A DNA stretch of 64,000 nt from JBDZVM01 sp040255675 (GTDB lineage: Bacteria; Actinomycetota; Actinomycetes; Acidothermales; Acidothermaceae). Every line of letters begins with the position of its first letter. Positions within the stretch are counted from its first letter, which is position 1. Made by a program: the position numbers and the translations under genes. Location of the stretch: assembly GCA_040255675.1 (NCBI GenBank), contig JBDZVM010000003.1, positions 62,001 to 126,000 of the forward strand. Direction: 5' to 3'. Positions 43,600 through 52,992 of the stretch are shown in pieces. Under the pieces are notes generated by a model, which saw nothing but the letters and a program-made list of their open reading frames with translations, was not told the DNA's origin and made no database searches.

Positions 43600-43686
43600 C
43601 GCATCGCCTCGGATCTCTCACGCGGAACTGTTGTGCGTTTGCCCGACTGAATAACGCGAAAACTAACGATCGACAAATACGCTCGA

Positions 43687-43782
43687 GGAGGCGTCAGGGC
43701 GCCTGGTGGCCCCCGCGGTCTTCAAAACCGTAGTGACCGAGGATCTCGGTCAGGCGGGTTCGATTCCCGTCCGCCTCCGCCA
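43687..43782 (+). tRNA. selC: tRNA-Sec (anticodon UCA)
   Basis: 96 nt. Acceptor stem GGAGGCG pairs with CGCCTCC (43772-43778), then discriminator G and encoded CCA (43780-43782). Anticodon stem GCGGT/ACCGT with loop CTTCAAA puts TCA at 43722-43724. The variable arm is an 8-bp perfect stem (TGACCGAG / CTCGGTCA) with a 3-nt loop, and the T arm has TTCGATT. This long-arm UCA tRNA is diagnostic for selenocysteine. Sits between the permease gene and selA. Confidence 0.97.
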
Positions 43783-43845
43783 AACCGGTCTGCCTAGCGG
43801 TCGAGTAGGTGACCACTGCCGCTGCTGCTGCTTAGGATCGATGAC

Positions 43846-45234
43846 GTGGCTGCTGATCGGCACGCGCGGTACGCCTTCGAACGAACCGAGCAGGAAACGT
43901 TCGACCGTGAGCGTGCGCCGCACGCCCAACCCGATCACCGCCGCCTCGTGCCGCGCACCGACGCGCTCCTCAACGACCCCGTTCTCGCCGAACCAATCTC
44001 CCGGTTAGGTCGCGGCGTCGTCAAAGACGCTGTCGCCGTCGTCCAGGATCGAATTCGAAACGGAGAGTTGACACCGACTGACGCCAGGGCCGCGGTGCTA
44101 GACACGCTACCCGTCTCCGCGACCTCGATGCGCCGTGTCATCAACGCCACCGGCACCGTGCTCCACACCAATCTCGGCCGGGCCACCTTGTCGCCCGGGG
44201 CCGCCGAAGCGTTGCGAATCGCCGCGGGCGCCACCGACGTCGAACTCGACCTCGCCACGAACAAGCGGGCCCGCCGGGGTCTCGGCGCCCTCGAAGCGCT
44301 GGTGCGCGCCGTGCCGAATGCCGAAGCGGTGCATGTCGTCAACAACGGCGCCGCCGCGATTTTCCTTGCCGCGCAGGAATTGGCGAAAGACCGTGAGATC
44401 CTGGTCAGCCGCGGCGAACTCGTTGAGATCGGCGACGGGTTTCGAATCCCCGACTTGCTCGCCGAAAGCGGCGCAAAACTTCACGAGGTCGGCACGACCA
44501 ATCGCACCACTGTGCGCGATTACCGCGACGCCATCAGCGAGAAGACCGCGTTCATTCTCAAAGTGCATCCGTCCAACTTCGTCGTCCGAGGTTTCACCGC
44601 GGCCGTATCCGTGCCCGACCTGGCGCTCCTCGGCGTCCCAGTCGTGGTCGACATCGGGTCAGGGCTGCTCAACCACGATCCCGTGCTGCCCGACGAACCA
44701 GACGCTGCCACCGTGTTGAAGGACGGCGCGACCCTTGTCACGGCCAGCGGCGACAAGTTGCTCGGCGGCCCGCAGTGCGGCTTACTGCTGGGCAGGTCGG
44801 ACGTCGTCGAGCGCCTCCGGCGGCACCCGGTCGCGCGCGCGCTTCGCGTCGACAAACTCACCTTGGCGGCGCTGGAAGCTACCTTGCGCGGGCCCGAAAC
44901 ACCGACGTGGCAGGCGATCCACGCCGATCCCGCACAGCTGCGCGCCCGTGCCGAGCGAATGTGCGGTCAGCTCAACGCGAGCGGTGTGCCCGCCGAACTT
45001 CGCGCGAGCGAAGGCGTTGTCGGGGCCGGGGGGGCGCCCGGCGTCGTCCTGGCTGGCTGGGCGGTGGCGCTTCCCGAGCAGCTGGCTTTGCCTCTGCGCA
45101 CGGGAAAACCGCCCGTTCTCGGCCGCACCGAGCGCGGGCGATTATTACTCGACCTGCGATGCGTCGCTGCCGAGGCCGACGACGACGTAGCTGACGCCGT
45201 CCGCCGCGCGGCAGCGGACGCGCCCCGAAGCTGA
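43846..45234 (+). CDS. selA: L-seryl-tRNA(Sec) selenium transferase SelA
   Basis: 462 residues. PLP fold with the N-terminal RRLVPRTDALLNDP, the central ATGTVLHTNLGRATLS, VNNGAAAIFLA and the Schiff-base Lys in ASGDKLLGGPQCGLL. It converts Ser-tRNA-Sec to Sec-tRNA-Sec with selenophosphate. The GTG at 43846 gives a 30-residue pre-sequence; GTG at 43948 is the alternative start. The stop overlaps the selB ATG by 1 base. Confidence 0.94.
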   Translation: MAADRHARYAFERTEQETFDRERAPHAQPDHRRLVPRTDALLNDPVLAEPISRLGRGVVKDAVAVVQDRIRNGELTPTDARAAVLDTLPVSATSMRRVINATGTVLHTNLGRATLSPGAAEALRIAAGATDVELDLATNKRARRGLGALEALVRAVPNAEAVHVVNNGAAAIFLAAQELAKDREILVSRGELVEIGDGFRIPDLLAESGAKLHEVGTTNRTTVRDYRDAISEKTAFILKVHPSNFVVRGFTAAVSVPDLALLGVPVVVDIGSGLLNHDPVLPDEPDAATVLKDGATLVTASGDKLLGGPQCGLLLGRSDVVERLRRHPVARALRVDKLTLAALEATLRGPETPTWQAIHADPAQLRARAERMCGQLNASGVPAELRASEGVVGAGGAPGVVLAGWAVALPEQLALPLRTGKPPVLGRTERGRLLLDLRCVAAEADDDVADAVRRAAADAPRS

Positions 45235-47048
45235 TGCACGTCATCGCCACCGCGGGCCACGTCGACCACGGAAAGTCGACACTGGTACGGGCGCTCACCG
45301 GCATGGAGCCCGACCGGTGGAGCGAAGAACGCGCGCGCGGCATGACCATCGACCTCGGTTTCGCCTGGACGACGATCGAAGACGAGACGATCGCGTTCGT
45401 CGATGTGCCTGGCCACGAGCGGTTCGTGCCCAACATGCTCGCCGGCATCGGACCGGTACCCGCCGTGCTCCTCGTCGTCGCGGCCGACGAGGGATGGATG
45501 CCGCAAACCCAAGAACACGTGGCGGCGCTGAACGCGCTCGAAGTCGCGCACGGCGTGCTCGCCATCACGCGCCGCGACCTGGCCGATCCCGAACCTGCCA
45601 TGTCCGACACGCGGCGCCGCCTGGCCTCTACCAGCCTGCACGGCCTTTCGGCGGTTTCTGTCGCGGCGCCGCCCAGCGGCGACACACAAGCGCTCGACGA
45701 GTTGAAAAGCGCGTTGCTGACGACGGTGCGCGAACTGGCGCCGGCCGACCCCGGGGCGCCGGTGCGGCTATGGGTCGACCGGTCGTTCACGATCCAAGGA
45801 AGCGGCACGGTAGTCACCGGCACACTCGCGGCGGGCACGATAAGGGTGAACGACACGTTCGTGCTTGCACCCTCGGGTCGCGAGGTGCATGTGCGCGCGC
45901 TGCAGTCAGTCGGCCAGGCCACTGACATGGTGCGGGCCACCGCGCGGGTAGCGGTCAATCTTCGAGGTATCGACAAGCGTGACGTTCACCGCGGCGATGC
46001 GCTGCTCACGCCGAGCACGTGGACGTCGACCCGCGCCATCGACGTCTGGCTCAACGACGCGGCGGCCCGCGAACCGTCCGGCGACCTCATGCTGCACGTC
46101 GGATCAGCCGCCGTGCCCGCGCGCCCGCGCACACTCGGCCCCGGCATCGTCCGGCTGACCTTTGCGACCGCGCTGCCCCTTCGAGCCGGCGATATCGTCT
46201 TGCTGCGCGATCCCAGTCGCCACGAAATCGTCGCGGGCGCGCGAATCCTCGACGCCGCGCCGCCGGGCTTCACGCGACGAGGAGACGCGGCGGCCCGCGC
46301 CCGCGAACTCGCGGCGAGAACCGCGCCGCTCGACACGTCCGCGGAATTGCGGCGGCGCGGCATCGCGCGTGGGGCAGATTTGCGTGCCGCCGGCCACACC
46401 GGGCTGCCTCGCCCGTTCACCGGCGACTGGCTCGTCGACACCTCGCGCGCGACCGCCCTTCGCGCGCAACTGCAAGCCATGGTGTCCGAGCACGCACAGC
46501 GTTTTCCGCTCGAGCCCGGGCCGACAATCGAGGCCGTGCGCCGTGCGCTCGACTTACCCGATCGTTCGCTCGTCGCCGCGCTCGTTGCCACCGCGGCGGA
46601 TTCGTCGCTCGAGGTGCGTGACGGCAGGCTGATCGACGCCAGTCGCCAATCTTCTCTGCCACCCGCCGTCACGTCCGCGATCGCCGAAATCACGCGACGC
46701 CTCGCCACCGAGCCGTTTGCCGCGCCCGACGCGGCGGAACTTCGCGCGTTCGGTCTCGGCGTCCGCGAACTGGCGGCCGCCGAACGCGCGGGGCTGCTGA
46801 TTCGCGTCGCGGACGGCGTCGTCCTGCAACCTGACGCGCTTTCGATCGCGGTCACACGACTCGCGACCCTGCCGCAGCCGTTCTCGGTAAGCCAAGCGCG
46901 GCTCGCATGGCGCACGACGCGGCGCGTCGCCGTCCCGTTGCTCGAACTGCTCGATCGTCGTCGGGTCACGACACGGCTACCCGACGGCACGAGGACGATC
47001 GCGAACTCGAGTGTGGAATCGCGCGCCGAAGGGGAAGGTCCTCGCTAG
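45234..47048 (+). CDS. selB: selenocysteine-specific elongation factor SelB
   Basis: 604 residues. GTPase: GHVDHGKST (G1), FVDVPGHERFVPNML (G3) and a G4 region reading ITRRD in place of the usual NKxD, a divergent form. Domains II and III follow (SFTIQGSGTVVTGTLAAG), then C-terminal winged helices (about 420-590) that bind the SECIS RNA. It brings Sec-tRNA-Sec to UGA. ATG overlaps the selA stop. fdhA begins 17 bases after its stop, so the Sec machinery and its substrate gene are one unit. Confidence 0.93.
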   Translation: MHVIATAGHVDHGKSTLVRALTGMEPDRWSEERARGMTIDLGFAWTTIEDETIAFVDVPGHERFVPNMLAGIGPVPAVLLVVAADEGWMPQTQEHVAALNALEVAHGVLAITRRDLADPEPAMSDTRRRLASTSLHGLSAVSVAAPPSGDTQALDELKSALLTTVRELAPADPGAPVRLWVDRSFTIQGSGTVVTGTLAAGTIRVNDTFVLAPSGREVHVRALQSVGQATDMVRATARVAVNLRGIDKRDVHRGDALLTPSTWTSTRAIDVWLNDAAAREPSGDLMLHVGSAAVPARPRTLGPGIVRLTFATALPLRAGDIVLLRDPSRHEIVAGARILDAAPPGFTRRGDAAARARELAARTAPLDTSAELRRRGIARGADLRAAGHTGLPRPFTGDWLVDTSRATALRAQLQAMVSEHAQRFPLEPGPTIEAVRRALDLPDRSLVAALVATAADSSLEVRDGRLIDASRQSSLPPAVTSAIAEITRRLATEPFAAPDAAELRAFGLGVRELAAAERAGLLIRVADGVVLQPDALSIAVTRLATLPQPFSVSQARLAWRTTRRVAVPLLELLDRRRVTTRLPDGTRTIANSSVESRAEGEGPR

Positions 47049-47065
47049 CGAGGAGGGAGAAGCCG

Positions 47066-50000
47066 ATGGCCGCCACGTTTTTGCGCTGGCCCGTGCTGCG
47101 GCAGCTCGCCGACTCCGACCCGACCGGGCGTGGCGCGGCAGCGGAATCGGAGCGGACGGCGGCCTTGCGGTCTCGCACCGAGACCGCTGATCGCGTCGTG
47201 AAGAGCGTGTGCCCCTATTGCGCCGTGGGATGCGGCCAAAACGTCTACGTCAAAGACGACAAGATCATTCAGATCGAGGGCGACCCCGACAGTCCGGTGT
47301 CTCGCGGACGGCTGTGCCCCAAAGGCGCGGCCACCCAGCAACTGGTCACCGGCGCGAGCCGCGAATATCGCGTGAAGTACCGGCGGCCGCACGGCACAGC
47401 TTGGGAATCTTTGGATCTCGACACCGCGATGCACATGATCGCCGATCGGGTCATCAAGACACGACGCGAATTCTGGGAAGACGAGGTCGACGGGAAGTCG
47501 ACGAGACGCACCCGCGGAATCGCGAGTCTTGGGGGAGCGACTCTCGACAACGAAGAGAACTACCTCATGAAGAAGCTTTATACCGCGCTCGGGGCGATCC
47601 AGATCGAGAATCAGGCGCGTATTTGACACTCCTCTACCGTGCCCAGTTTGGGTACCTCGTTCGGCCGCGGCGGCGCGACCACATTCCAGCAGGATCTTCA
47701 AAACTCCGACTGCATCATCATTCAGGGCTCGAACATGGCCGAGTGCCATCCGGTCGGGTTCCAATGGGTGATGGAGGCGAAGGCGCGCGGAGCAACGGTG
47801 ATTCACGTCGATCCACGCTTCACCCGGACGTCGGCACTCGCCGATTTTCATGTGCCGTTACGAGCTGGCTCCGATATCGCCTTTCTCGGCGGCCTCGTCA
47901 ACTACGTGCTCACCAACGAGAAGGATTTTCGTGAGTACGTCGTGAACTACACGAACGCACCCACGATTCTTCGCGGGGACTTCAAGGACACCGAGGATCT
48001 CGGCGGCATCTTCTCCGGTTTCGATGCCGAATCTCGGCACTACGACACGTCGTCGTGGCAGTACGAGGGAACGTCGGTCGCGTCGGCGGCGGGCCAACGT
48101 GACAGCCAATACGAAGAACGCGCGTCAGGCGGTAACGGTGCCACGACGGGCATGAAGAAAGCCGCCCGATCAGAGACCGCCGGAAGCGGCGGACCGACGT
48201 TCGAGGGAACGCCGCAAACCGATCCGAGCCTGCAGGATCCCCGTTGTGTGTATCAGGTACTGAAGCGCCACTTCTCCCGCTACACGCCGGAAATGGTCGA
48301 ACAGGTATGTGGCGTGCCGAAAGACCTTTTCTTGCGGGTCGCCGAGACATTGACCCGCAACTCTGATCGCGACCACACGTCGGCTTTCGTCTACTCCGTG
48401 GGATGGACCCAGCACACCGTAGGAGTGCAATACATCCGGACGGCGGCCATCTTGCAAGCATTGCTCGGAAACATGGGGCGGCCGGGGGGCGGCATCATGG
48501 CCCTACGTGGCCACGCCAGTATTCAGGGCTCGACCGACATCCCGACGCTGTTCGACCTCCTGCCGGGATACATCCCAATGCCGCACGCACACGAGCACGA
48601 AACGCTCGACGACTTCGTTTCCGCGGACGCCGCGAAAAAGGGCTACTGGGGGAATATGAAGGCGTACACCATCAGCTTGCTCAAGGCGTGGTGGGGCGAC
48701 GCGGCGACGCCGGCGACTAACTTTTGCTTCGATTACCTCCCACGCTTGACAGGGGATCACGGGACGTACAACACCGTCATGCGACAGGTCGACGAGGGCG
48801 GCGGCGGCTACTTCGTCGTTGGAGAAAATCCGGCGGTCGGCTCGGCGAACGCCAAACTGCAACGACTCGGCATGGCGAATCTCGATTGGCTCGTCGTCCG
48901 CGATTTCTCCCTGATCGAAAGCGCGACCTGGTGGCTCGATGGGCCGGAAATCGAGACAGGCGAGCTAAAAACCGAAGACATCGCGACCGAGGTATTCTTC
49001 CTTCCGGCCGCCGCGCATACCGAAAAGGACGGCAGCTTCACGAACACCCAGCGCATGCTGCAATGGCACCGCGCGGCGGTCGAGCCGCAAGGCGACGCGC
49101 GCAGCGAGCTATGGTTCTACTACCACCTGGGCCGCATCATCCGCGAGAAGCTCGCAAGTTCGACCGACGACATCGACCGTCCGCTCCTTGATCTGACGTG
49201 GAGTTATCCGACGAAGGGAGCTACCGCCGAACCCGACGCCGAGGCGGTGCTTGCCGAGATCAACGGGTGGGACGCCCAGGGCAAGGCGTTGCCCGGCTAC
49301 GCCGAACTGAAGGACGACGGCTCAACCGTGTGCGGCTGTTGGATCTACTGCGGGGTGTACAAAGACGGCGTCAATCAGGCTAATCGGAAAAAGCCCGGCC
49401 AGGCGCAAAGCTGGGTGGCGCCTGAATGGGGTTGGGCCTGGCCGATGAACCGGCGAATCCTCTACAACCGCGCCGCCGCGGATCCGGCGGGTCGTCCATG
49501 GAGCGAGCGAAAGGCGTACGTCTGGTGGGACGACGAACACAGCACATGGACAGGGCATGACGTACCTGACTTCCAGGCCGGCAAACGCCCCGACTACAAA
49601 CCGCCTGACGGCGCACAAGCCGAAGACGCAATCGCGGGCACCGATCCGTTCATCATGCAGGCGGACGGCAAGGCGTGGCTTTACGTGCCGACGGGCTTGA
49701 CCGACGGGCCGATGCCGACACACTACGAGCCGCAGGAGTCGCCGTTCCAAAACCCGCTGTACGGCCAGCAAAACAATCCGGTACGCGAGGTCTATCCGCA
49801 CGAGCACAACCGCTACAACCCCTCGGGAAACGTGCCCGGGAGCGAGGTATTCCCGTACGTATTCACGACATATCGCCTGACCGAACACCACACCGCCGGT
49901 GGCATGAGCCGAATGCTGCCGTACCTTTCGGAATTGCAGCCAGAGTTCTTCTGCGAGGTAAGTCCCGAACTGGCGGCGGAACGGCGGCTCGAGCACGGGG

Positions 50001-50335
50001 GCTGGGCGACGATAGTCACGGCGCGCACGGCCATCGAGGCCCGAGTCATGGTCACGGAGCGCATCAAACCGTTGCGTGTCGCCGACCGAATCGTGCACCA
50101 AGTGGGGCTGCCCTATCACTGGGGTCCGAACGGCCTCTCCGTCGGCGACGCCGCCAACGAACTAGTTTGCGTTTCCCTCGATCCGAACGTGCACATCCAA
50201 GAGACCAAGGGCGCGTCGTGCGATATTCAACCCGGACGCCGCCCCAGGGGCGCGGCGCTGCTCTCATACGTGGAGGGGTACCGGCGGCGCGCGGGGGTCA
50301 CGGAGTCGACGGGGACGCGCGCGCTCACGGTTTAG
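47066..50335 (+). CDS. fdhA: selenocysteine-containing formate dehydrogenase alpha subunit
   Basis: 1089 residues with an in-frame TGA at 47624-47626 read as Sec187 (NQARI-U-HSSTV), matching the Sec position of FDH-N/O enzymes. N-terminal 4Fe-4S ligands CPYCAVGC then LCPKG, and the molybdo-bis-MGD fold throughout (SLGTSFGRGGATTF, GWTQHTVGVQYIRTAAILQ, YRLTEHHTAGG). No Tat signal, so cytoplasmic, unlike E. coli FdnG. About 45 extra residues near 340-390. GAGGGAGAA precedes the ATG. Downstream ORF continues in the same frame, so the TGA is not a frameshift. Confidence 0.95.
47627..47655 (+). promoter_or_regulatory. candidate bacterial SECIS element
   Basis: Immediately after UGA187: 18 nt, then a loop AGTTT (47645-47649) closed by stem GTGCCC/GGGTAC (47639-47644 with 47650-47655). 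The 18-nt UGA-to-loop distance equals that of E. coli fdhF. The loop has a GU dinucleotide, as expected for SelB binding. Confidence 0.6.
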
Positions 50336-50430
50336 GAACCGTGCGCGCCTGATCGTCGCCGTCGGGGAGGAAGTCTCGGTTTACGAGTGATCGGTTGGGG
50401 AACAGCGAGATCGAATTCCCGAGTCAAGGG

Positions 50431-51054
50431 ATGGCTGTCATGCCCGCACAAGATGTTCAGCTCAGTATCTCGGACTTCCCGCCGCTAGCCGTCGGATTCT
50501 TCGGGCTAGGAACCGGATACCTGATCTACTTCTCGCAGGAGCTGCTCGGCTGGCCACCGCGCGACGAGCGGGTCAACGCCTCGACCGGCGTCTGGGGCAT
50601 CTGGATGCCGGGCTTCATGCAGCTCCTCACCGGCATTTACCTCTTCGTCGGGCTCGCCTGGTTCCACACTTTCCGCGACAAGCCGCTTTACATGGCGGCA
50701 CTCGCGTTTACGGCGTACGGCGTGCACTGGTTCGCGATCGGTTTCAATCGCGCGCGAAGCCTTGACCCCCGACCGAACGCGGGCATGGCTGTCGCCTTCA
50801 CGATGATCTCGGCGCTCGGCATCGTCGTGTTCTTCAAGGCCAGCGACTGGCCCGTCGGGCTTCTGTTTATCGGGCTGACGCTCATCTACGTGAGTGACAC
50901 CTTCGCGAGCACTATCGGGCCACTGCCCGAAACGGTGAACAAAATGGGTGAACGAAGCCTCGGGCTTTGGCACCTCCTCACCGGTCTTTGGCTCATGTAC
51001 TTGACGTGGGCGACGGCATTGAACTTGGCTAGCGGCATGAATTTGCCGCTGTAG
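50431..51054 (+). CDS. YaaH/GPR1-FUN34-like membrane protein
   Basis: About 207 residues with six hydrophobic helices: FPPLAVGFFGLGTGYLIYF at the N-terminus (GPR1/FUN34/YaaH-like), WMPGFMQLLTGIYLFVGLAW, PLYMAALAFTAYGVHWFAI, AVAFTMISALGIVVFF, VGLLFIGLTLIYVSDTF and LWHLLTGLWLMYLTWATAL. Family members carry acetate or succinate. Here, 95 bp after fdhA, uptake of formate or another one- to two-carbon acid is a reasonable hypothesis. Start uncertain: ATG 50431 or 50440, with weak Shine-Dalgarno. Confidence 0.75.
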   Translation: MAVMPAQDVQLSISDFPPLAVGFFGLGTGYLIYFSQELLGWPPRDERVNASTGVWGIWMPGFMQLLTGIYLFVGLAWFHTFRDKPLYMAALAFTAYGVHWFAIGFNRARSLDPRPNAGMAVAFTMISALGIVVFFKASDWPVGLLFIGLTLIYVSDTFASTIGPLPETVNKMGERSLGLWHLLTGLWLMYLTWATALNLASGMNLPL

Positions 51055-51093
51055 CAACGCGACCGCGCGTCAGGCGGCGGTTAGGCTGCACGC

Positions 51094-52092
51094 ATGTCAG
51101 AGCCAAGGCCACGCATCGCGCTGTACTCTCTCGGTGGCACAATCGCCTCGACGGCTGCCGCTTCCGAAACTGGTGTGGCACCCCAGCTGACGGCGGACGA
51201 TCTTTTGCGGGCGGTTCCCAAGCTCGGGCAGATCGCACAGATCGACGCCGTTCAGGCTCGCCAAGTGCCTGGGGGTGATCTGACTTTGCACGACCTGGTC
51301 GCCGTCGCCGCGCAGATTACACAGTCATTCGTGGACGGTGCCATTGGAGCTGTGGTGACCCAGGGCACAGACACGATCGAGGAATCCGCTTTCGCCTTGG
51401 GGATTTTGGTGGCGAGCCCGAAACCCGTCGTCGTCACTGGCGCGATGCGCAACCCGACTCTGCCAGGTGCCGACGGCCCGGCGAACCTGCTAGCCGCGGT
51501 TCAGGTCGCGTCGTCTCCCGAAGCGCAAGGCCTGGGATGCGTGGTGGTACTCAACGACGAGATCCACGCGAACCGGTTTGTACGGAAGACGCACACGACC
51601 AGCACATCGGCGTTTCGCTCGCCGCTCACGGGACCGATCGGCTGGGTGCACGAAGGGCGGCCGCGCGTTGTGGCCCGGCATTCGCCGCACGTGCACGCCG
51701 ACATTGCGCCAGCCACGGAGATTCCACCGGTGGCGCTGTTGAAGGTAGGCATCGGCGCCGATTCTCGATTACTCGGCGAGATTCTTGGGCTCGGCTATGC
51801 CGGCCTTGTCGTCGAAGGCTTTGGCGGCGGGCACGTGCCAGGATCGCTCGCACCCATGTTCGGAGAACTCGCCGCGCGCATGCCCGTGGTTTTGGCGTCA
51901 CGCACCGGGTCGGGCGAGGTGCTTCGAGAAACGTACGGCTTCGTGGGCTCAGAGAGTGACCTGTTTAAGCGAGGGCTCATCTCCGCCGGCTTGCTCGACG
52001 GGCTCAAGAGTCGCGTGCTGCTCAGCTTGCTGCTGGCTTCAGGCGCCAGTCGCGATGCAATCGCGAAGAGCTTCGCCGAGATGAGCGACTGA
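51094..52092 (+). CDS. L-asparaginase
   Basis: 332 residues of the type I/II fold. Catalytic threonines sit in YSLGGTIAS (residues near 14) and TQGTDTIEESA; the second triad element is ATG-proximal (VTGAMRN). It hydrolyses asparagine to aspartate. No signal peptide, so cytoplasmic. Start at ATG 51094 with the conserved N-terminus. No operon partner obvious; it is 39 bp after the YaaH-like gene on the same strand. Confidence 0.93.
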   Translation: MSEPRPRIALYSLGGTIASTAAASETGVAPQLTADDLLRAVPKLGQIAQIDAVQARQVPGGDLTLHDLVAVAAQITQSFVDGAIGAVVTQGTDTIEESAFALGILVASPKPVVVTGAMRNPTLPGADGPANLLAAVQVASSPEAQGLGCVVVLNDEIHANRFVRKTHTTSTSAFRSPLTGPIGWVHEGRPRVVARHSPHVHADIAPATEIPPVALLKVGIGADSRLLGEILGLGYAGLVVEGFGGGHVPGSLAPMFGELAARMPVVLASRTGSGEVLRETYGFVGSESDLFKRGLISAGLLDGLKSRVLLSLLLASGASRDAIAKSFAEMSD

Positions 52093-52112
52093 CGCGGCGG
52101 CGCCCGCCGCCC

Positions 52113-52910
52113 CTAACTGTCGAGATCGACCACTACCGGCGCGTGGTCGGAAGCACCGGTGCCTTTTCGTGCCTCGCGGTCGACGTAAGCGTCGGCAACC
52201 ATTGCGGCAAACTTGGCGTCCGCGTAGACGAGGTCGATGCGCATGCCACGATTCTTCGGAAAGCACAGCTGCCGATAATCCCAATATGTATACGGGACGT
52301 CGTATTTCAGCGGGCGGGGCCGAACGTCGGCGAGACCGATCCCGCGCAACGACGCGAGCTGGTCGCGCTCGGGATCGCTGACATGAGTGCTGCCCACGAA
52401 GGCGCTGATGTCGTATACGTCGTCGTCACTCGGAGCGATGTTGAAGTCGCCCAATACGGCAAAGGGCAGATTCTCACGCAACTCGGCGACGGCCGTCACA
52501 CGCAAGGCGTCGAGCCAGCGCAGCTTGTATTCGTAGTGCGGATGCCCGACCTCACGACCGTTGGGCACATAAACCGACCACAGCCGAACGCCCGCGCAGG
52601 TGGCGGCGATCGCTCGGGGCTCGACGGCGGGGAGCATCGCGCCCTCCGGCTGATATCCGGGCTCGTCGATCAGGCCTCGGCGCACATCGACGAGCCCGAC
52701 TTTCGAGAGCACGGCAACGCCGTTCCAACGACCGGTCGCATGGGCCGCGACCTCGTAGCCAAGTTCTCCGAATTGTGCGAGCGGCAACTCGCCGGCAGCG
52801 CACTTGAGTTCTTGCAGGCACACGACGTCAGGAGCGACCGCGCCAAGCCACGTCAACAGGCGGGGGAGCCTCGCTACGACGGAGTTGACATTCCACGTTG
52901 CGATACGCAT
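52113..52910 (-). CDS. xthA: exodeoxyribonuclease III family AP endonuclease
   Basis: 265 residues. Starts MRIATWNVNSV at ATG 52910 (the longer frame to 52937 lacks conservation). Catalytic motifs: LQELK (Glu), YVPNGRE, LGDFNIAP (Asp, Asn), RMRIDLVYA and the terminal SDHAPVV (Asp, His). It cleaves DNA 5' to abasic sites. Convergent with asparaginase, 20 bp apart; metE follows on the same strand upstream. A DNA-repair partner for the PafBC regulon is plausible. Confidence 0.95.
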   Translation of the reverse strand: MRIATWNVNSVVARLPRLLTWLGAVAPDVVCLQELKCAAGELPLAQFGELGYEVAAHATGRWNGVAVLSKVGLVDVRRGLIDEPGYQPEGAMLPAVEPRAIAATCAGVRLWSVYVPNGREVGHPHYEYKLRWLDALRVTAVAELRENLPFAVLGDFNIAPSDDDVYDISAFVGSTHVSDPERDQLASLRGIGLADVRPRPLKYDVPYTYWDYRQLCFPKNRGMRIDLVYADAKFAAMVADAYVDREARKGTGASDHAPVVVDLDS

Positions 52911-52992
52911 GGTCGAACCCTGCCACAGTCTCGCCACCGACCGGCGGTCGGGTGCGATGGCGAGATCACGGCTGTCTTAGCTACGCCGCTGC

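Noticed and set aside
41537..43621. A single 694-residue minus-strand protein joining SelD to an upstream segment
   Set aside because: The conserved SelD N-terminus begins at 42544 and the upstream part lies over the permease gene in another frame with no recognisable content.
47066..50335. FdhA broken by a stop codon, i.e. a pseudogene
   Set aside because: The TGA is in the conserved Sec position, the frame continues unshifted for 900 residues, and all Sec machinery is adjacent.
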